Below, piece by piece: positions 47,801 through 60,207 of a stretch of DNA of 64,000 nucleotides. How positions within the stretch are numbered: position 1 is the stretch's first letter; each line of letters opens with the position of its first letter. A program made the translations under genes and the position numbers. The stretch is from Apodospora peruviana. Taxonomy: Eukaryota > Ascomycota > Sordariomycetes > Sordariales > Lasiosphaeriaceae. The DNA is taken from positions 1,178,001 to 1,242,000 of the forward strand of contig JAUEDM010000002.1 in the NCBI GenBank assembly GCA_033439685.1, in the 5' to 3' direction. Below the pieces are notes generated by a model. It worked only from the letters and a program-made list of their open reading frames with translations. It was not told the origin of the DNA and searched no databases.

Positions 47801-49986
47801 CTGACATGAGCGCGATGCTGAACCCTTCCCTCGGTTCCGCCACGATACCTGATACCTTATACCTGATACCTGAGTCCTATGGTCAGCATGGCGAGCATGG
47901 TCAGTCATCTGCCACGTAGACGTGTAGTGCAGCTGGCTAGCAAGCTGAATGAACTGAAACCCGGCGGCGGTGGCCCAGTGACGAGGCCTACATTCATGGA
48001 CCTAAGCACCTAAGGTTCCTGCGTGTGTGGTATTGGACGCGGAGAGTTTCGGACTGAACCTGGCAGGCAGAGACTGCCTTGATTGTTTAGCAGTTGATTG
48101 CTTAGCAACCCAGGTCCTGAGCTGGATCCCTTTGAATTCTCAGGACCTATCCGAGCTGCTTGGCCGTTCCTTCAGCAAGGCTTGAAAGGACTTCCAAGTC
48201 CTCAGTCCTGAGTCCTGTCCTCAGCCTGAGGCTTGGCCTTGTTGGTGGGAAGTTGTCACGGTGAAGCCTCGGGGGATTCCCAGCTGAATGGACGGTGTTT
48301 GATGTTTGATGTCGCACCCGAGCACACAAACATATCTTTTTTGGTGAAGAGATTATGATTATCAATTGGGCGTGTTCTCTCCAAATGCCCCTCATCGTCA
48401 CTCCTGCCCCCCCGTGCCCCTCCTTGCCCGTTCCTTCGACAGCACCTTCCGGTCAATGTAAACAAAATTCCATGTTGAGAAAGTGTGAATGAGCGCCACG
48501 GAAGTTAAGGGCGGTACCTTTGTGGATCCCGCCTGCATCCATGGGACCATTCGTGGGACGTTTGGCAGGTACCTGCCTTAGACCTACCCTACCACGCCTA
48601 CCTCACCCATACCTGAGGTCCCTGAGGTAGTCATTCTCCAGGCAGACGGATTCTTGATAGTGCCCAGGGCAGCCTGAGGTGCTACTCTATCGATACGAAT
48701 CTTGTCCCGCCCCGCCCCGTCGTTCCATGTTCATCTGTTGCCCGTGTGATCCGCAGCTAACTTCATCATTCATGTGTCAACTTTCAATTCATCACCTCAC
48801 TCCCCCATTCAAAGTCGGTGTTGTTTGCCTGCCAAATAGACACTACCCTGTACTTTGTCTAGCAGAATACAACCTCAACCCACCACCCGCAATTGCACCT
48901 CAGGTTGGTGTCTTCGCCCGGCTCCTACGGCGCTGTCTATAGCATTGCTACACCTCTACACCAAGTAGGGCGTATCCGAACAGCTGCAGCTCATCATCTT
49001 ACCTCAGGTCCAGCTTTCAGGCTCTCGGTATGATGTGGCACCGGTCCTCCCTTCGGACCCCGTCGGCCACGGCCATATTCAAGACGCCTCGATTTCGCAA
49101 TCATCTCCACATGCAGCCCGTGCAATCTGGCCGTTTGTGACGGGATTTCGTGCATGTCGATGTCATCGCCTCTGACCTGCCATCTGCTGACTGGGAATTG
49201 CGGCGCTTCCTACACTCTCTAGACATCTGCCTAGCCTCTGTTCAGCAGGTTTCGATCAGTCTATTCGGAGCATATTCGGTCGGCACTGCTCTCCTGTCAC
49301 ACCTGACGATTTGCTACTGCAGCAAAGCTGATCAATCCTCTCGTCGTCAAGGTTCCATCGAGTCCTGGCTCCTTTCGTGCTCGCCGTGATGAACAATACC
49401 CAGAATCGGTTTCACTGGAGAAGACCGACTCTAAACTTGCATCACCTGTCAGCCCCCAAGCCAAGCGTCCAAGTCCCTATTCCAAATGGTATGCGGAAAG
49501 TACCCGACTGAGATAGTTTGGACCTGTCGACGCCCCCCATCCAGGACTGCTACCACATGCAGTGCATGCCGAAGCGCAGGTACTCGTCCCAGATATCCGA
49601 GCAGCATACTGAGGTGTATGGGAAGGATGCAGTCGATGGAAGAAGCTGGCACTTGGCTTTGACGTCAGCCAATGACTTTGGTCTCGTTGCACCTTTCCCG
49701 ATCTGGTTGCAAGACTCTGACGGAGGAATTCAAAGTCTGGATAGCACCACTGCGAACTGCGGTCCCACGGTCTGGGAATGGGAATGGGTGAACAGCCACA
49801 ACACGGAGCTTTCCACATGTTAGTCACGCCGCATGACCGTCCGTTCCTCCGTTTCCCATCGCCAAGACTTCCAGGTTCAAGATGCAGCCAACATGGACGG
49901 CCGTTTTGGCCCCGCGAGCCCACCTCACCACTGAACTTTTGTCAACTGGGGCAGCCAAGTGCTAAGACGCAGTATGTCAGTGAGCA

Positions 49987-50004
49987 ACCCCCCCCCCCCC
50001 CCCC
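49987..50004. repeat. Poly-C tract (18 nt)
   Basis: Run of 18 C about 860 bp upstream of the small Cys/His gene. Confidence 0.9.
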
Positions 50005-50865
50005 ATCCCACCCACCATTCGAATACGCGAGGCCTATTTTGGAGGGCCGCTTTTAGGCTTGTGCAGCGCAGCCCACCCTCTATTGGAAACCCCTGTCCTA
50101 ACGGTTTTCTCATCTTTCTAGTCGACAAATGTTCCTCGCAACTGACGTTCCATGTTCCACCTCTTTCGGCTCACCACCTGGCTGCGCCTTTGCAATCCGG
50201 TCCAGTATACCAAACCAAGCATGTACCAGTGCAAGGTCACATCTCCCCTGCCTGCGCCCTCTTCGAGGACTGCATCTTTTGCATTAGCCTTGCATGCACC
50301 AGATGGAGCCTTTAGTCACTCTGCCCATCCAGTCGCGGTGAGCATCCCAGGCGTCACTGCTGCCTTCACGCCCCAAGGTCCTGCCAACCAGTCTCGGTCC
50401 AGTCCAGATGATGAACCGGCCCCGTCGCCGTTTCTGGCTCTGCCTGCTCTGCCTGGGCCTATAAGGCTCCTACGATGCCCTCTCCTTTCTGTTGACTGAT
50501 GAGTCGATATCCCCTTCTATTTCATTGCTCGGCGTAGTGCCTAGCTAAGTACCAGTTTACTCATTCTCTCGTTCCGTTTCCTTACGTCTGGTCTATTCTT
50601 GCCTGGCTCTAGAAGCGCTCAGCCTCTTTCAAGTTTGCGTCCTTACCATACATATATTCTTCACATCTCTCGTTCCAGGTTGTCTTTCACAACTTCAGGC
50701 AAACACTATACATCTGTTATCCAGGATTCATCACGAGGATTAGACTTGTCAAGTCATCTCAGCTCGCAACCTTGGTTGCAGATCAACATCCGGCTACCAC
50801 AACGATATCTGTGACCACCAGCAAGACAAACACGACGACAATCATCCATCGGCAGGACCGCCAAG

Positions 50866-51114
50866 ATGTGTTATCAGGTGGTTGAGCTCTACGCGGCATG
50901 CCGTTGCCTCTACTACCAACATGCCGTCGACCGATGCACCTCGTACGGCAGATCCGGCCATGGCGTCCAAAGGAGGACGATATTAGTCGGCTACGCCTGC
51001 AGTGAACACTCAAGAAGCGCGAGCGGATATGACTACTCGTACGCTCAATATTCAGACTCAGGCTACCACTCTACCAGCCGTTCATCCAAGAGCTCACGGG
51101 GTTCGTATCGGTGA
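50866..51114 (+). CDS. Small Cys/His-rich conserved-looking protein of unknown function
   Basis: Intronless 82-residue frame opening MCYQVVELYAACRCLYYQHAVDRC and continuing YGRSGHGVQRRTILVGYACSEHS, then a Ser/Tyr-rich tail. The Cys/His layout (C2, C12, C14, H19, C24, H32, C45, H48) and the aromatic spacing look like a compact metal-binding module, and I believe similar small proteins occur widely in sordariomycetes, though I cannot search. The tail (SGYDYSYAQYSDSGYHSTSRSSKSSRGS) is a likely disordered, phosphorylatable segment. The gene stands alone in a 16-kb desert, and 2 kb of pyrimidine-rich sequence upstream suggests a long 5' leader, as in developmentally regulated fungal genes. Function unknown; no signal peptide or membrane span. 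Confidence 0.65.
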   Translation: MCYQVVELYAACRCLYYQHAVDRCTSYGRSGHGVQRRTILVGYACSEHSRSASGYDYSYAQYSDSGYHSTSRSSKSSRGSYR

Positions 51115-54100
51115 AACGTCCTGTCTTCGACGATGGGCTGCTGTTCCCGGCATTCGCCGCCACTGGGACGCTTTGAATTTGGCGATTGGGTCATGTACCT
51201 TTACTCCTTTCGAGTGAGGCCATCATCGCTAGCCCATCCTCCCTCCCAGCTCTCCTACCTCTTTGTGGGCCACGACCGGCTGTTATCCTCATCGGCGCCA
51301 CCCGCCATTGGGTGACTGTATGGTCGGTATTCGAAACGAATGGCCCGGACTTACTCTCGACGAATGCCTACTCCCGCAACCAAACCAGCAGATCTGTCAT
51401 CGAAGACGAAGATTCCTTATGGGCAGCGGCCCTTTTTCTTAGCGCGCATGACTGTTTTCAGCACGATCCGGGACGACTTTACGGTAACGAGGGTTACGCC
51501 ATCTCACTTCTTGGGACCTTTTTCTTTTCTTTTAGGGTGGGAGCATAGCATGGCATGGGAACTGCATTGGATATTCGGCATAGCGCACATTGTACAACAC
51601 GCCCCTCCTCTTTCGATACTGGTTGGTCACCGGTTCCTTTTTTTTGGCTTCTTTCTCTTTATGGAACACTATTTTGGGACTCGAGGAAAATCTTGCATAT
51701 AGGGCACGATACCAGGCGTTTTGGGGGACTATGGGATTTTGAATAATCGGGAGGCATGGAGTGGATCGAGGTTGTTTTGAATTTTTCTCTCTATTACTTT
51801 TCTTTCAATTCCCTTTTCTGTTTCCCAAGTCCAACTCCTGTCATTTAATTTTCTTTTGCCTTCTGTCTTTGAGCATCTGTCCCTCCCCCCCCCCCCCCCC
51901 CCCGAAAGCTATGTGCTTTGGAACTTAGTTATTGCGTCTTATGGACGTTTAATCCGTGCTCCGGCAGCAGCGGTGTCATGACCCAATCTTGGGTTTGCAC
52001 AAGGACAGAAAGGAGGAATGCTGGGAGGAGCAGCCAGCTGGGCTGCCTGTTCCGCAGGACGTTCATTTTCTTGTCGAGAGGCCATTCGCTTGGTTGACTC
52101 GTTTTGTTTTTCATCTTCCTCATGTCTCGATCCATCGAGCCCGGGCTGGTCTTTTGCCCTGCCTCCTCTCTGGCTGGATTACCACTGGGGAGAGTTGGCA
52201 AGAGAAGTAACCGGCGTCTTTCGGGGGGATTTAGATTTGAGATGCATTTTCGTTTAGAAGCAAGAAACCGGCTCAGGCCGCACACATCACTACTTAGTAC
52301 ATCTTAGTGGATAGTGAGAAAGAGGATTGAAAAAGAACAGAATTCAACAATACTTCCCACGATTGCGAAAGATATTACTCGATCTGGATAAGGTGACCGT
52401 TTCTGATAGCCCCAACTGCCTGTTCCCTGCGCCACACTCGCACGCCGCACGCACATCCTGGCTGGTGCTCAGCTCAAGCTGTGGTATAACAGGCAACCCC
52501 ACACCGAGGGTCAGTCGGTCGTGACCTCCTTCACCACCACCGGCTTACACCGAGCAACTGGCTGGACAATGGATAGGTACCTAAGTACCGTACCACAGCG
52601 TTGCCGGCTACACTCTGCACTGTAATGCACCGCACACACCTCGGGATCCCCACCACCCCTGCAGTTGCAGTTACAGTTGCAGCTGTGATGGATGCCTTTT
52701 CCCCATTGCCATGGGATTCATGTGGCTGGCTGCTGCGTCACCACACGCACACACATTTAAATACACCAAACACGAGGCAGAATTTTACTTGTTGCGGTTT
52801 GCTTTATGGATCCTTCTTCTTCTCACGGATCTGTACTTACCTAGTTGTATATGGAAAATATCAGATATTTAAGGTAGGTGAGGCGCGGTACTACCGGAAC
52901 GCATGAAACAAACTAGCGATCCGAAAACTGATTCCGGATTCTTGTTCACGATGGAAACATGTTGGATGGCTTCAAGGGGGTGTCGATTTCACCTGTCTTT
53001 CATCGGTGGTTTCGAGAAAAGATAAGGCATCATGTGGACAAATGTTTGCTTGACGCCTTTTTAACTTCCGCGTACAGCGACGTTGCTTATTGAAAGAGCT
53101 GACGACGACGACATACCTAACTACCATCTACCTACCAAGGTGAGGCAGTCAAGCTAGGTGATAAGCGACCGTACATACACGAGGTGGTATGTTATATGTG
53201 TGTAAGCCAACGCAACAATATGATTGGCCAATCTCAAAAGACCGATGATGGCGCAACATTGGCAGCCAAACCTACCAAACCGAGATATCACACGTAGAGA
53301 TAGATACCCCAGAGCCGGGAGATCAAGAATCCGGGGGCCCGCGAAAGCATGGAACTTGTTGTTGTGTAGGTCCGTCCCGAGTCATCCCGTCAGGCAATAC
53401 AGTAGTTGGTTGTCGGACTGGTTGGTGGTGTTTGCGGCAGTTGGGCATCACCAATCCCAACATACTTATCGGATGTCGGATGTCAGATTCAGATCGGCCA
53501 ACACGCAAGCCCCGCTCCGCTCCGCTCCATGAGCCTCAATCGGACAACGGTGGGTGGTTGGTGGTCGAAAACAAAAGGATTGGATTGCAAGGCTGGCTGC
53601 TGAGTGGCGGTAAATTATTTTAATAAAGCTTTTTGCTGCGTCTACCCAAGACGGGTGTTTGAATTGTTGTCCAATCAACAGGGCGGTGTTCCTGCTTTTC
53701 TGTTTGCTGCGTGTCTTGCTTCCTGTTGCGACACACACACCACATTGACATCGTGTGTGGTGTGTGGTGGTGAGTGGGGGAAGTGATTGATGATGACGGG
53801 TAGCTCGGTGGTTCTTGGTGGGCGTGAGATATAAATAGAAAAATTTCATCCCAAATCTCATCCGCATCGCATATCGCGCTAGACACAAGCGAGGCTCCCG
53901 CTAGACCCGCAAACCCGTCAGGATAGCCGCTTCCAGCGAGAAGAATGACGAAAGTGAGACTGTTGGAGGTTGGGATACTCAACTGATTGGGTAGGTTCGC
54001 CGCTTGGTACACAGTACCTTGCGTTTATTGTTCTACTGCATCGTATCTCACGCACGCGCGGGAGGATGACAGGCCAGTGCCTCGACTATTTTGTTTAAGC

Positions 54101-57002
54101 TTTCTTCTTCTGCTCTTGTTGTTCCTGGCTTGGGAGATGGTGGGGTCCAAAAATATACACACCAAACCTCAGGCGGGATGGTTGGAGGTTGGAACATGCG
54201 CGCGCGGTCCCTTTTCTTCGTCCTTTTGTTAGTCCGGTATTGCTTAAGAGCTAATAGTAAATGTCGTTTACCAACTTTGGTATGATTTCATTCATGGGTA
54301 TCGTATGGGCTAGGAATAGATGGCCATTGCATGTGGCTTCGAAGTCCGCCTTGCTCAGGTGGGTAAAGTTGTTGAGTGCTGCTTCCAACCTAGTCGAGGT
54401 CGTGGAGGCCGGGATAGCTACCGTTTCGCAAAAACGGAGAGAATGCACCGAGAGATGCTCTGACTTGGATGTGGTCTTTCAAGTTCTGCCTAGACCTGAC
54501 TAGCCTTTTGCAAATACTTGTCCTTATTCGGCCAAAAAAAAGTAAGATACCTTACTCACCTGAGTTGAGAGAGGCAAAGCTTCAGCCCTCAAGGCTACTG
54601 CACCCTTTTTTCTCGTGTCGGGCCCCCAAAAGACGGGAATGGAATTGCCGGTTGATGATGACAAGCCAAGGGATAGGGAAGCAAAAAGGACACGGCCGGA
54701 CAGTCTGAAGCAACGCGGATGTTGGCATGCGGCTCATCTTTTCGATTTTTCAAATCGATATCCTTCACAGATTTTGATGACCATCTGTGTGTCCACGGGA
54801 GGATGTTGCGTGTAGTGGTTGTCTGCGGCGGTTGCGGCGTTGAGTGGATAGCTGTGCGGCAGGAGCGGCACCAGTACCGGCAGCACTCTAAGCCCACGTT
54901 TTTCCCGCTGTAATCCACCCATCCACCATCCACACCACACCACACCCACTGCACCTTCTCCCCGTCTTACCGGACCGATGACAGTGTGCCCGACGATCTC
55001 CCATCGTCTCAGATCCCGAACCAGCGAGCAACTGCATCGCATCGCTCCTGCTTCTGCATACGCATCACCACACCACTTTCTACTCGAGACAAGCCGTTTC
55101 ATTACACGCAGTCAGGCACACACACACTCCCGCAGTCGGACAGCTTCTCTTAGAGGGATAGACAGGGGCAAGCGCCAGGCACAGACACCCGCCCTGATCT
55201 GCAACTGCAAATGCCGCCCGTCTGACAAAGACTGAGGTATTACCACAGCAAAATAGAAGCACAATAGAAGGCAGGTAGAACCATCCTTCACTCCGGAAGA
55301 AATCACCAGAAACAAAGAGAAGAGAACCCGATTCAAAATTGTTGTAATGGGTAATCCGCGGTGCCTAGGTATACCCTCACAGCTGAGAAATCAACACTAA
55401 ATTGAGATCCATAAGTCGGCTGGGTTGTAGGTCAAAACCTGAACAGTCCAACCAAAGACAAAAGATAAGGCTCCTACGGGACGTACCGGACAAACAACCA
55501 AGAAAAGCTGGGATTGCAGTCAGTGCTGATGACGCCGTTCATCCCACCCCAAGGCAGTGAACGATCCTTTCCCCGGTTCCATACTACATACACTACCTGG
55601 GTATGGTACACTGTAGCCCGTTACACCGGGACCCAAAAGGTTGGGCATTGGGCAAGGCAGACTTTCTACTAGTTCTAGTGATGTCTGCCGGGGCTATCTT
55701 CCTAACCTAGGTCGATAGGGGCTACATTATCTGACGAATTCGATACCAGAAATGGAAATATCCCGCAAACAAATAAACATGTATAAAAGATGGATTTGCT
55801 CGCTTAGTTGTCCGTGATCCGGCCGTCACTTACAAATGTTCTCGGCAATGCTTCCATCCGTGGGAAAGGTGAGCTTGAGTATCATTGGGGTCCGGTAACC
55901 CATAATCTGTAAAGTTCTGTGCTTGGGGTTCAGCCAGATAATGTTTCAAAACGAAACACACCAGGATAGAGAAAAAATTAACGTTGGGGCTGGCTTGGCT
56001 CTCAATAATCCAATATGCAGAGTCCTTTTTCTTCTCTCTTCATTACCAACCCGGCTCTTTGGCTGCTATTTGTAATGCTGCGTCGGGGCGGCTGTTGAAA
56101 GTTCAACCCCGAATGAACTGGGCGCCGTAGCTGCACATACACCTCTAACGGATGCCATGCGTGGAGGATAGCCCGTTTGCCCGTGGTCGCGGTCGCGGTT
56201 ACCGCAGGACTTCGCTGCATTGAGATGCACTGAGATGCAGCAGGGCGAGTATAGATGTGATGCAAGAATGCAATTTAGGTCCCATATGCTTTGCTCTTTT
56301 TGTATCGTTTTCCGGGATGCATCATCATGTTTACGGTATTTCAGGCCTAAGTACTTGAAGTTCAGTACTATTGCCTGGGTGACTGAATATGTTGGGAGTG
56401 TCGGGATGGATCGATTGCCCATTTTGTGGTACCTAGGTTCGGGATACTTATGCCGCCGGTGGATCGGACTACCGGGCGGCGCGACCGTCCGGGGCATCGT
56501 TGCGGAGTGGCCCAACGTTTTCGTCCGTGTGATTCCGCGACGGGAACACGGAAGTCCCACACGCCCGGTGACCGGTACGGATCCGAAATGCCGGGTCAGG
56601 TGGGTCTGTCGCGGGCAGCTTTAAGGGTTAGGGTTTTCGCGACGCGTCCGCACCGTCTTAAGTTCAGTTGCAGTGAAACCGCGACGCGCCTGCCACTACT
56701 TACCTGTGCCAACGATGAGCATCGCGCCTTCCCTTCAATGAATCGACGTGCAACACAGAGTAAGGGAAGTTGCACTAGTAAGTGGATCTTCTGATCGGAT
56801 CAGGTGCGTTTTCTTGTTGTAGACGCACTTTCCTTCGCTTTCGGAATTGCGCCCTAGTCCGCCCTTTGAGGGCAAGCGTCTTACGAGTTGGGGATATCTT
56901 AGCTGCAGGCTCAGAAGCATCACCGTCGACTATTGGAAATCCCCTTGTTACCATCCCCGGCGCCAGGCGCCGGACGAGAAAGCCAGTTGCCACTGCAGAC
57001 TT
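51115..57002. other. 5.9-kb gene-poor intergenic region
   Basis: No supportable gene. 51120-51720 is probably the 3' UTR of the small Cys/His gene; overlapping frames there show no conserved content. It also holds a poly-C run, TACCTACC motifs near 53130, a CACACACA-rich stretch at 53731-53745 and a TTAGGG-like doublet near 56625. Confidence 0.4.
51885..51903. repeat. Poly-C tract (19 nt)
   Basis: Run of 19 C, about 770 bp downstream of the small Cys/His gene. With the run at 49987 it flanks that gene on both sides. Confidence 0.9.
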
Positions 57003-59353
57003 ATGGACGGCCACGAGACTAAGATGAAGGCGAAGCTCGGCGAGGGGAGAGCCCTCATGGCCGATGGCGAGTACGCATCGGCGCTAAGCTCAGTCATGAA
57101 GGCGAGTAGTATATCTAAATCCACGTCTGCATACGCCACGAGTACTGACTGGATTACAGGCTATCAGCATGTGTCCCTGCACCCCGACTTCCCATGGAAA
57201 GGACAAATCTTGCAACATCCTGCAGTGCATTCGCGCCCTGAGAGACCCAGACCCTGAGTCGCTTTGGCGTATGGTAGCTGGTCCCTGTTCATGCGGATTT
57301 GTCTGGCCCTCATGTACCAATCCTCTCCATCTCGAGGCAGTCGACATACTGGCCAACTGTCTCGAGAAGACCAAACACTACGCCGCTGCTTTCTCGACTG
57401 CTCTGGGTCTCGTCCGTTTAGATCCGGCATCGGCTATAGTGAGCACTTCCCTCCTCTCCCACATTGCCAACGGCTCAGGTACGGTTGCCTGATATGGGAT
57501 ACAGGGTTACTGTCGAGTCGCGAGAATCATGCGGTATTTGGTGAAGCATTGCCGAAGCTCCGATACCCACGTAGTCCGCTCCATTTCGGTGATTCTCAGG
57601 GATGCCAAGCTGGCTTCTATTGAGCAGTTTCGCGACACAGTGTACTCCTTCGTCAAGTCTGGACTATACAACACGGAGAAGTATCGTCATGGGCCCGATA
57701 CCAAGCACAACGCAAGTAGACCCCTATATTCTACATAGATAGACATCTTGCGAATTGCTGACACCTGCTTAGTTCATTCTCCGCCAGATGTCTCACAACA
57801 TGAACATGGTCGAATCGCGAAAGGATCCTCTGCGTAAGCTGCCAAGGGAGATTATCAGCATGATTTTCTCGTACCTTGATGCTACGGCACTTATGTAAGC
57901 TGTCACTTCTTTGGTCACTCTGGCACTTTATACTGGAGCTGACAGTTCGCCGTACAGCCGTAGCTGCCGCGTGGACAGAATGTGGCGCCAGGTTCTTGGG
58001 TCAGACAAAGTGCTCTGGTCCAGCATAAGGCTCAGACATCCGAGGAGCACCCGTTATTTTGCAAAGTTTCTACAGAGACACCATGAGATAAAGAGTCTGG
58101 CAATTGACGATGTCTCGGCATTCCAACTCACCCCCGACAAACTATGCTCGATTCTGGCCTTGCCCAACCTGGAGCATCTTTGCCTTGGGATCAGGTCGGG
58201 ATTCATTCACCCTGGACCGTCCACCACCTTAGCTTCCCGCCTCAGAAACCCTTTCAAACTAGTCAGACTCTCACTCATGGGGTTAAGTGAGTCCAGGAAT
58301 ATTCAGGTTCTCCAACACCTTGTGGAGAAGGTATCTGAATCTCTGGAGACACTGAACATCGACAACCAGATTCTTTTTAATTCCATGCTTGGGATTTCGG
58401 TGCTGACGCAGCTGAAAAAACTTCGGTTTACATCCACCGACCGTCACAGGCCTAACATCAATATCGTCAGTGCATCTCCCCTCTACAAGCATATCGATAC
58501 TGACCTGTGCTCTCAGAGCCGATTGTCCAAGGTCGCTTACAACCTCGAGTATCTCTATCTCGATGGATGTTATTTAAATTGCGATGCACCTAGTAACCCA
58601 AACAGTCCTTGTCCTCTTGAAAGGCAACCGTGGCAATGTTTCCGTTCCCTGACTCTGGGCAGCGAATGCCGGCAAAACCTAGATTGTCGTACCTTCCCTT
58701 ACCTACCCAAGACTTTGCAGGTGCTGGAGTTAATGACCAGTGACCGACGACTGGTCCAGCATCTTCTTTCGATGGAGGAGATCAATGCCACTTCAACACA
58801 CCCAGAAGGGGATGATGGCGGATCCCCTTCCGAGCTCTTGCACTGGCCAAATCTGGAGACGTTTCGATGTCGAGCCGCTCTTGACATCGATTTGCTCAAG
58901 CGCACAATCGAACCAGCCGTGAAGAGTGGTGTTCTAAAGGTCCTCGAATTCACGCCCCCCTCCACCCACTCCATTTTCTCAGGTACCTTGGACGACTCGC
59001 TTCTCGAATCCGCCAGGGATTATGCCTTCGCATCATCGGAGCATATTCACACAGTGGGCATGTACAGCTTCAATTTCGGGAGTGACTTTTCGGGCTTCGA
59101 CGGCCAACCTTTCATTGATTGGCTGGATAGTTGCTTCCCCAACGTCTCGACGGTGACGGCGTACCCCGGGGCGTTTCCCAACGTGGGGCCGTTTCTCATG
59201 AAGCTGATCTGCCGTCCAGGCATCAGAACTGTCCATCAAGATCGCCTGCACGGGGTCGAGTGGGATGAGGCGCAAGAGCTTGCCAGGAAGCACGGGGTGC
59301 AGCTGTTCCACACGCCCGGCAACACACCGATCGGATGGCCGTTCATCGACTGA
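57003..59353 (+). CDS. F-box protein with N-terminal TPR-like region and LRR-like C-terminus (Pof3/Dia2-type layout)
   Basis: Model: join(57003..57101, 57160..57438, 57505..57711, 57773..57894, 57958..59353), 700 residues. The N-terminal ~195 residues look TPR-like (GRALMADGEYASALSSVMKA; EAVDILANCLEKTKHYAAAFSTALGLVRLDPASA) with a Cys-rich insert (MCPC, GPCSCGF). An F-box follows (KLPREIISMIFSYLDATALIRS, from about 218), then Leu-rich repeats (LEHLCLGIRSG, LVRLSLMGL, LEYLYLDGC, LRSLTLGSE-like spacing). This order matches Pof3 and Dia2, the SCF ubiquitin-ligase adaptors tied to replication and genome stability, but orthology is inferred. Introns 1 and 3 need GC donors (GCGAGT at 57102, GCAAGT at 57712) to keep frame. 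The last intron has tandem acceptors 12 nt apart (57945, 57957); I used the downstream one, which gives a better F-box. Confidence 0.72.
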
Positions 59354-60207
59354 GACTTGGGAAGACATTGGGTATCGTCACATTCCATGAATGAGTGGAT
59401 AGTATTCCTGAAACGCAGATTCTCTTCAAAGGTTCTGTATCTCCTTCCTGTACGACGGCAGCAAATGAATTTTAGTACATAAATGACGTTTATTCCTGAC
59501 TCAAGCCAATGGAAGAAGGTTCATGTGTGTCGGTCGTGACATCAGTACGTAAGGTATCTGATCTGGCAGGCGAAGGGGGGTGTCTTAGTTGCCCGTGTTG
59601 GAACGTGCTGGGAGGAGCAACCGGAACTTGAAGTACCAACCTTCTTGCCCTGGAGTCTAGGAACCCGCTTCTTATTGAGGCATTCCGCGAGCCGGAGCAA
59701 CTCTATCGTAACTGCCAGCTGATTTCGAGAACACTTACCTAGGTTACTAGAACCGACCTAAGCTTTCGCGCTTACCTGGTAGTTCTGGAAGTGGCGCGAT
59801 GGCATGTGTCATGTTTCGAGAGCCATCAGCCATGTGGCCTGAACCTGAGAGTCAGGTTTTGTAACAACAGGAAATGTCTCTTTTTCTCGCTCACGCAGCT
59901 CTCTCCAGTGTTCATAGCCCATTTTGCCATCATTATATACACCCCAGCAGCGGGATCCTGAGCACTTTGGTGCAACGGGGAAAAGGGATTTTGAACACAG
60001 AACACAGACAAGTAAATTCTGGTGTTGTGGTGTTTTCTTGCACAAACCGCCCCTACTAAGATCACTTCTTAGGACTCTCCATCTCGGCCACTATACGCCG
60101 TACCGGACTCTACTTATCTCTTCTCAAGGACAATTATGCAAATATCCTAGGAATAAACGCACCTATCTCAAAGATACGCACGCATCTACGCCTCCTACCT
60201 ACCCATC
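59354..60207. other. Intergenic, no gene seen
   Basis: About 0.85 kb after the F-box gene, probably its 3' UTR and then the leader of the HNH relic. Short opposing frames at 59809-60065 are unconvincing. Confidence 0.4.

Larger units (their letters stand above)
40500..50865. other. 10.4-kb gene desert
   Basis: I cannot support any gene on either strand. Overlapping frames occur at 42000-42340, 43583-43969, 44815-45177, 45438-46175 and 46441-46944, none with conserved motifs or credible splice structure. It contains mixed T/G homopolymers near 40.9 kb, a CCTCAT hexanucleotide array, a perfect AT palindrome at 44.8 kb, a poly-C run at 50.0 kb and many TAGGTACC-like motifs. The last 2 kb may be a long leader of the small gene at 50866. 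Confidence 0.4.
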
